A program made the position numbers and the translations under genes. DNA of 34,247 bases from Oscillospiraceae bacterium (GTDB lineage Bacteria; Bacillota; Clostridia; Oscillospirales; Oscillospiraceae). The stretch covers positions 1 through 34,247 of the forward strand of contig JAHHRT010000006.1 of assembly GCA_020025615.1 (NCBI GenBank). The letters are read 5' to 3'. Numbering within the stretch: the stretch's first letter is position 1; every line of letters starts with the position of its first letter. The notes below the pieces were generated by a model, which did no database searches, was not told the origin of the DNA, and saw only the letters and a list, made by a program, of their open reading frames with translations. Below are positions 30,241 through 34,247 of this stretch, piece after piece.

Positions 30241-31758
30241 ATGATGAGATATCTTCAGAAGCTCGGTAAGGCTCTGTTCCTTCCCGTTGCAATCCTGCCC
30301 ATCTGCGGTATTCTGATGGGTCTGGGCTACGCCATGGCTCCTGGTGTCATGGGTGTTCCCGGTGCTGCTACTTCCGGTGCAATGTACGTTATTGGCTTCT
30401 TCCTGATCAAGGCCGGCGGCGCCCTGATCGACAACATGGCTCTGCTGTTCGCTATCGGCGTTGGCGTTGGCCTGTCTGAGGACAGCGACGGCACCGGTGC
30501 TGTTGCAGCCCTGGTTTCCTGGCTGATGATGACCACCCTTCTGTCCACCGGCGTGGTTTCCACCATTGCTCACGGTATGTTCCAGTGGGACGCAGAGGGC
30601 GCTCTGGTCAACACTGCTAAGAAGGTTGCCTTCGACAAGATCCAGAACCCCTTTATCGGCATCCTGGCCGGTATCATCGGTGCTACTTGCTACAATAAGT
30701 TCAAGAACACCAAGATGCCTGACGTGCTGGCTTTCTTCGCCGGCAAGCGTTTCGTTCCCATTGTTACTGCTCTGGTTTCCATTGCTGTATCCGTGGTTCT
30801 GCTGTTCATCTGGCCCATCGTCTTCGGCGCACTGGTTGCTGTCGGCAGAGGCATCAAGAGCCTGGACGTCTACGGCGTCGGCATCTATGCTTTCCTGAAC
30901 CGTCTGCTGATTCCCACCGGCCTGCATCACGCTCTCAACAACGTGTTCTGGTTCGATACCATCGGCATGGGCGACCTGCAGGCATACTGGGGCGGCCTGG
31001 TCCAGGGTGACGTGTTCCACGAGGCACCCATTGACTGGTCTGTCGGTATGTACATGGCTGGCTTCTTCCCCTGCATGATGTTCGGTATCCCCGGTGCTGC
31101 TCTGGCTATGATCCAGACCGCTAAGGACAACAAGCGCAAGGCTACCATCGGTATCGTTGGTTCCGCTGCTGTCTGTGCATTCCTCTGCGGCGTCACCGAG
31201 CCCTTCGAGTTTGCATTCATGTTCCTGGCATTCCCCCTGTACGTTGTGTACGCTCTGCTGTACGCAGTCTTTGCAACCATCACTGTCGCTCTGGGCTACC
31301 GCGCTGGCTTCTGCTTCTCCGCTGGCCTGACCGACGCTATCTTCTCCGCATTCCTGCCCGCAGCTAACAAGAGCTGGATGCTGCTCATCATGGGACCTGT
31401 GGCTTTCGTGGTGTTCTACTTCGTGTTCCTGTTCGCTATCAAGAAGTTCAACCTGAAGACCCCCGGCCGTGAAGACGACCAGGAGGGTGAGATGAACATC
31501 GAGCTGGCTGACAACGACTTCACCACCATGGCTCAGATCATCCTGGAAGGTGTTGGCGGCAAGGAGAACCTGTCCTCCATCGATCACTGCATCACCCGTC
31601 TGAGACTGGAAGTTAAGGACCGTTACCTGGTTGATGAGAAGAAGATCAAGACCTCCGGCGCTGCCGGTGTGATCCGCCCGGGCAAGTACTCTGTCCAGGT
31701 TATCATCGGACCCAAGGTCCAGTTCGTCTACGACGAGTTCAAGAAGCTGGCTAAGTAA
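30241..31758 (+). CDS. nagE: PTS EIICB transporter, N-acetylglucosamine/glucose family
   Basis: The 505-residue permease has about ten membrane segments in EIIC (1-400) and an EIIB domain (425-505) with phosphocysteine C450 (SSIDHCITRLRLEV). Conserved EIIC motifs are FFAGKRFVPI, NRLLIPTGLHHALN, GFFPCMMFGIPGAALAM and GVTEPFEF (E320). These and the linker FNLKTPGRED resemble E. coli NagE more than PtsG, so GlcNAc is the favoured substrate, with glucose possible. The EIIA domain fused in E. coli NagE is absent and supplied by the separate gene at 27793. AAGGAGG lies 10 bases before the ATG. Confidence 0.9.
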   Translation: MMRYLQKLGKALFLPVAILPICGILMGLGYAMAPGVMGVPGAATSGAMYVIGFFLIKAGGALIDNMALLFAIGVGVGLSEDSDGTGAVAALVSWLMMTTLLSTGVVSTIAHGMFQWDAEGALVNTAKKVAFDKIQNPFIGILAGIIGATCYNKFKNTKMPDVLAFFAGKRFVPIVTALVSIAVSVVLLFIWPIVFGALVAVGRGIKSLDVYGVGIYAFLNRLLIPTGLHHALNNVFWFDTIGMGDLQAYWGGLVQGDVFHEAPIDWSVGMYMAGFFPCMMFGIPGAALAMIQTAKDNKRKATIGIVGSAAVCAFLCGVTEPFEFAFMFLAFPLYVVYALLYAVFATITVALGYRAGFCFSAGLTDAIFSAFLPAANKSWMLLIMGPVAFVVFYFVFLFAIKKFNLKTPGREDDQEGEMNIELADNDFTTMAQIILEGVGGKENLSSIDHCITRLRLEVKDRYLVDEKKIKTSGAAGVIRPGKYSVQVIIGPKVQFVYDEFKKLAK

Positions 31759-31801
31759 GATTCGTCTGCTTCCTATCTGAGGCCCACACAGATAACATAG
31801 G

Positions 31802-31836
31802 TTCTGCCCGGAGATTTTCTCCGGGCAGAATTTTTT
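31802..31836 (+). terminator. Terminator of the PTS operon
   Basis: A 13-bp perfect stem, TTCTGCCCGGAGA (31802-31814) with 31818-31830, has a TTT loop and is followed by six T. Confidence 0.96.
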
Positions 31837-31856
31837 GTTCCAGGGGCTGGAAGAAT

Positions 31857-31886
31857 TTCCAATTATATGGTATTCTATGTAGAATA
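31857..31886 (+). promoter_or_regulatory. Promoter with perfect palindrome over the -10, LCP gene
   Basis: TTCCAA (31857-31862), 17-base spacer, TAGAAT (31880-31885). A perfect inverted repeat, TATTCTA-TG-TAGAATA, covers 31871-31886 and so includes the -10. It may be a repressor operator or a chance AT-rich dyad. The leader to the chosen ATG is about 125 bases. Confidence 0.55.
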
Positions 31887-32016
31887 AATAGAAATTCAAG
31901 GGAACTTTAGGAGTGGATCGCCAGATTAGGCACATACTATGAAACGGGTAACAGTCGGAGGGATCATTCACCGCTCCGCAGACACCGGACGATCCATGAA
32001 TACGGGGAGGACCCAG

Positions 32017-33045
32017 ATGAACAGAAAGAATCCATCATCTTATCGACGGGCTCTGATGAGCCTGATTTGTATTTTTACAGCGGGCATCCTTACGGGATTA
32101 CTGGCAACTACCATGTTCTTCCAGGATTTTATGGCAGCAATCCAGGCACCGCCCCAGGAGGAGCAGCTCACCCAGCAGGAGCTGGACCAGCTTATGGCCC
32201 CGGAGAAGGGGCCTGCCGATGCCCCGACCATGCGGCCTGAGGATGTGACCTTTGCGCCGCCTGAAATCCAGATCGGCGGTGACGACAGCAAGCTGATCAA
32301 CATTCTTCTGATCGGACAGGACCGCCGCCCCGGAGAGGAGCGGACACGCTCTGACTCCATGATTCTGTGCACCGTGAATCCCGGCAATCAGACGCTGACC
32401 CTTACCTCTATTTTGCGGGACCTGTATGTCCAGATTCCCGGCTATGAGGATAACCGGATAAACGCAGCTTATGCCGCCGGGGGAATGCCCTTGCTGGATG
32501 AGACGCTGATGAAAAATTTCGGTATCCATGTAGACGGCAATGTGGAGGTGGACTTCGGGCAGTTTGCCAAGATCATCGACCTGATGGGCGGTGTGACCCT
32601 GGAAATCCGCGCAGACGAGGCCAAAGAGATTAACCGCCTGGTTTGGGGCAGCAGCCTCACCGCCGGGGTGCAGACCCTGAACGGGGAACAGGCTCTGGTC
32701 TATGCCAGAATCCGAAAGCTGGATAAGGATTCCGATTTCAGCCGTACCCAGCGGCAGAGAAAGGTCCTGACAGCACTGCTAAAGCAGTACAAGAATGTGG
32801 ATTTCAGTACGCTCACGGCGCTGTATCAGGAGATTCTGCCCAATATAACCACGGACCTTACTCAGTATCAGATTGTCTCCTATGGCCTTACAGTGCTTCC
32901 TATGCTGAAGGATATGAAGCTCATCAGCCAGCGGATTCCTGCGGAGGAATATTACGAGGACCGGACCATTCGCGGGATGGCGGTATTGGTTGCAGACATG
33001 GAGAAGACCCGGGAGCTTCTGAAAACCTCCCTGGGCGTAAGCTAG
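32017..33045 (+). CDS. LytR-CpsA-Psr (LCP) family cell-wall ligase
   Basis: The 342-residue protein has a short cytoplasmic N-terminus, one membrane helix (about 12-36), an acidic linker and an extracellular LCP domain (about 90-245). LCP motifs: INILLIGQDRRPGEERTRSDSMIL, LTLTSILRDLYVQIPGYEDNRINAAYAAGG, VEVDFGQFAKIIDLMGGVTLEI, and LNGEQALVYARIRKLDKDSDFSRTQRQRKVL, including the conserved Arg residues that bind the polyprenyl pyrophosphate. Such enzymes attach glycopolymers to peptidoglycan. The ATG at 32017 is chosen because GGGGAGG lies 6 bases upstream; earlier ATGs at 31939 and 31996 lack a site. Confidence 0.92.
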   Translation: MNRKNPSSYRRALMSLICIFTAGILTGLLATTMFFQDFMAAIQAPPQEEQLTQQELDQLMAPEKGPADAPTMRPEDVTFAPPEIQIGGDDSKLINILLIGQDRRPGEERTRSDSMILCTVNPGNQTLTLTSILRDLYVQIPGYEDNRINAAYAAGGMPLLDETLMKNFGIHVDGNVEVDFGQFAKIIDLMGGVTLEIRADEAKEINRLVWGSSLTAGVQTLNGEQALVYARIRKLDKDSDFSRTQRQRKVLTALLKQYKNVDFSTLTALYQEILPNITTDLTQYQIVSYGLTVLPMLKDMKLISQRIPAEEYYEDRTIRGMAVLVADMEKTRELLKTSLGVS

Positions 33046-33190
33046 TAAAGTATCCCAGTACCCCAAGCGCATAAAGCAGCTGCCAGTGGCAGCGAAAGTC
33101 AAAATCATTTTCCATGGGGTGCAAAAAGAGGCAGTCCAATGCGGATGCCATATCAGAAAGCAATTTAGAAACCACCGAACCCAAAAACCA

Positions 33191-33227
33191 AACGGAGTGT
33201 ATCGAATTTCGATACACTCCGTTTTTT
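33191..33227 (+). terminator. Bidirectional terminator between convergent genes
   Basis: A stem of at least 14 bp, AACGGAGTGTATCG (33191-33204) with 33210-33223, is followed by TTTTTT, with A-rich sequence on the other side. It serves the LCP gene and the convergent phosphotransferase gene. Between the LCP stop and this site only a small GCTGCCA/TGGCAGC hairpin (33079-33093) stands out. Confidence 0.93.
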
Positions 33228-33260
33228 GTTATATGACTGTCCGCTCACATGGAAATATCC

Positions 33261-34187
33261 CTAGCAGACATTATATGTGGTTTGAATGTGCTCCATGATT
33301 TTTTGAAGATATTGATTGTCGATCAAATCCTGACTTTGATCAAATGGCTTTGCATCTGGCGCATTGAGAGAACACGACAGGAATAATACATACTGACAAA
33401 ATGCAGAAACAGCAATATCCAGACGGAATTGTTTTTCACTAACGTGGAATTCAGGATTCTGCTTCATCTGATGATAGTAACTTTGCAAGAATAATGCAGC
33501 AGATTCTTCTGGTATGAAAAGACGATTGTCCCTATCATAAACAAAAGCAAACCGACCAAGATCAAGAAAATAGGGCAAAATATCTGCATATTCCCAATCA
33601 ATGATCCAAATATTTTTGTCATCTAAAAGCACATTGATTGGAAGAAAATCGTCGTGAATCAAAGTCTGGGGCGCTTCAAAAAATCTTCGTTCCACAAAAG
33701 AAAATACAGAGGCATAATCAGGATAATAGGCCCTGACTACCTCAATATGTTTTGCAATTTGTTTTTTGAAATAGGATTCTGCTTTTTCGGTTCGACCGCC
33801 CACAGTCAGATAATGGGATTGAATATCTGCCAATGCTTCCCCAATGCGTTTACTCTCTGTTTCGCTGCATCCTCTGGCGTCCGTTCCATCTGCAAATTCC
33901 ATTTGCACAAAGCAGTCACCATTCACAGAAAAACAATTCCTAATTTTCGGAACAGAAAAATGATGATTCTCAAAATAACAGGCATATGTGGCAGCTTCTT
34001 TTGCTGCGGAGCTTGTCTTTTTGAGAATAGTTTTTTTTCCGCTGTTTAAAAGGTAAACATCATAGATTTTATCAAGTCTTGTATCTACAAAGCGAAACAC
34101 CTTCGCAGGGTCATAGATACCGCATTTCTCTAATGCAGGAGAAATGCAGGTAAACTCCTCTTTGGTTAATTGGCGATATTCATTCAT
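33261..34187 (-). CDS. APH/choline-kinase-like phosphotransferase
   Basis: The 308-residue protein has the kinase-like phosphotransferase core: a Lys-containing N-lobe (TILKKTSSAAKEAATYACYF), the catalytic loop LIHDDFLPINVLL (H-x-D-x4-N) and the metal-binding IIDWEYAD. This is the APH fold; the substrate may be an aminoglycoside, choline, ethanolamine or a sugar alcohol and cannot be told. The ATG at 34187 is chosen for its AAGGA 7 bases upstream; an ATG at 34214 is possible. The gene is clearly more AT-rich than the rest of the window and uses A/T-ending codons, suggesting acquisition by transfer. It is the last gene before the window edge. Confidence 0.85.
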   Translation of the reverse strand: MNEYRQLTKEEFTCISPALEKCGIYDPAKVFRFVDTRLDKIYDVYLLNSGKKTILKKTSSAAKEAATYACYFENHHFSVPKIRNCFSVNGDCFVQMEFADGTDARGCSETESKRIGEALADIQSHYLTVGGRTEKAESYFKKQIAKHIEVVRAYYPDYASVFSFVERRFFEAPQTLIHDDFLPINVLLDDKNIWIIDWEYADILPYFLDLGRFAFVYDRDNRLFIPEESAALFLQSYYHQMKQNPEFHVSEKQFRLDIAVSAFCQYVLFLSCSLNAPDAKPFDQSQDLIDNQYLQKIMEHIQTTYNVC

Positions 34188-34247
34188 ATTAGATTCCTTA
34201 TCCGGTGCATACAAGAGACTGTCTCCTATTTTATCCGATTGTCAGCT

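Noticed and set aside
28301..31971. Two long minus-strand ORFs (625 and 601 residues) opposite the PTS genes
   Set aside because: They are mirror frames of highly biased genes; their Ser/Gly/His/Gln-rich low-complexity sequence has no domain and no initiation signal.

Overview
The window is a chromosomal segment of an anaerobic, low-to-mid GC Firmicute, most likely a gut Clostridium-class organism of the Oscillospirales type. The evidence is strong Shine-Dalgarno sites, sigma-A promoters (TTGACA/TATAAT), LytR-CpsA-Psr, YitT, DUF1540 and DUF1858 proteins, a BlaI-type regulator, GGGtGRT and IscU-like proteins side by side, and a LicT-controlled PTS. No species can be named from sequence alone. 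Most of the window is core or housekeeping sequence. No insertion sequence, phage or CRISPR array is visible.

Layout. 1-1.5 kb: a hemolysin III/TrhA membrane protein and a divergent CBS-domain protein. 1.5-6.6 kb, minus strand: a tightly packed operon reading 5-formyl-THF cyclo-ligase, a TTG-started lipoprotein, a membrane protein, a DUF1643 protein, a YfcE phosphodiesterase, a 58-residue Cys protein (DUF6472-like) and a lipoprotein combining a propeller-like region with an HExxH motif. 6.6-8.8 kb, minus: a left-handed beta-helix protein and GlmM. 8.8-11.5 kb, minus: a BlaI/MecI repressor with a dyad inside its consensus promoter, HtrA, and a DUF1540 mini-protein. 11.5-14.2 kb, plus: ribulose-phosphate epimerase, then a strongly expressed pair made of an IscU-like scaffold and a GGGtGRT protein. 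14.2-16.6 kb, plus: two paralogous SH3b lipoproteins in tandem, the second with an 18-bp coding repeat. 16.8-17.3 kb, minus: two tRNA-Gly(GCC) genes, each with its own promoter and terminator. 17.4-23.8 kb, minus: a transglutaminase-like lipoprotein with substituted active-site residues, YitT, and a ParC/ParE-like type IIA topoisomerase. 23.9-26.6 kb, plus: a DUF1858 protein, TrmK-Nif3 and YebC. 26.8-31.8 kb, plus: a complete PTS relay (LicT-type antiterminator, EIIA, EI, HPr, NagE-like EIICB) behind a RAT/terminator switch. 32-33 kb: an LCP ligase. 33.3-34.2 kb, minus: an AT-rich APH-fold phosphotransferase.

How the genes fit together. The PTS block could be self-sufficient: EI, HPr and a stand-alone EIIA feed an EIICB of the GlcNAc/glucose family, and the antiterminator in front reads through a leader terminator that overlaps its RNA target. 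HPr has Arg at position 46, where Firmicutes normally carry the regulatory Ser. The best candidate for a poorly described system is the scaffold plus GGGtGRT pair: perfect promoter, 5'-end stem-loop, highly expressed codon usage, strong terminator and no assigned function.
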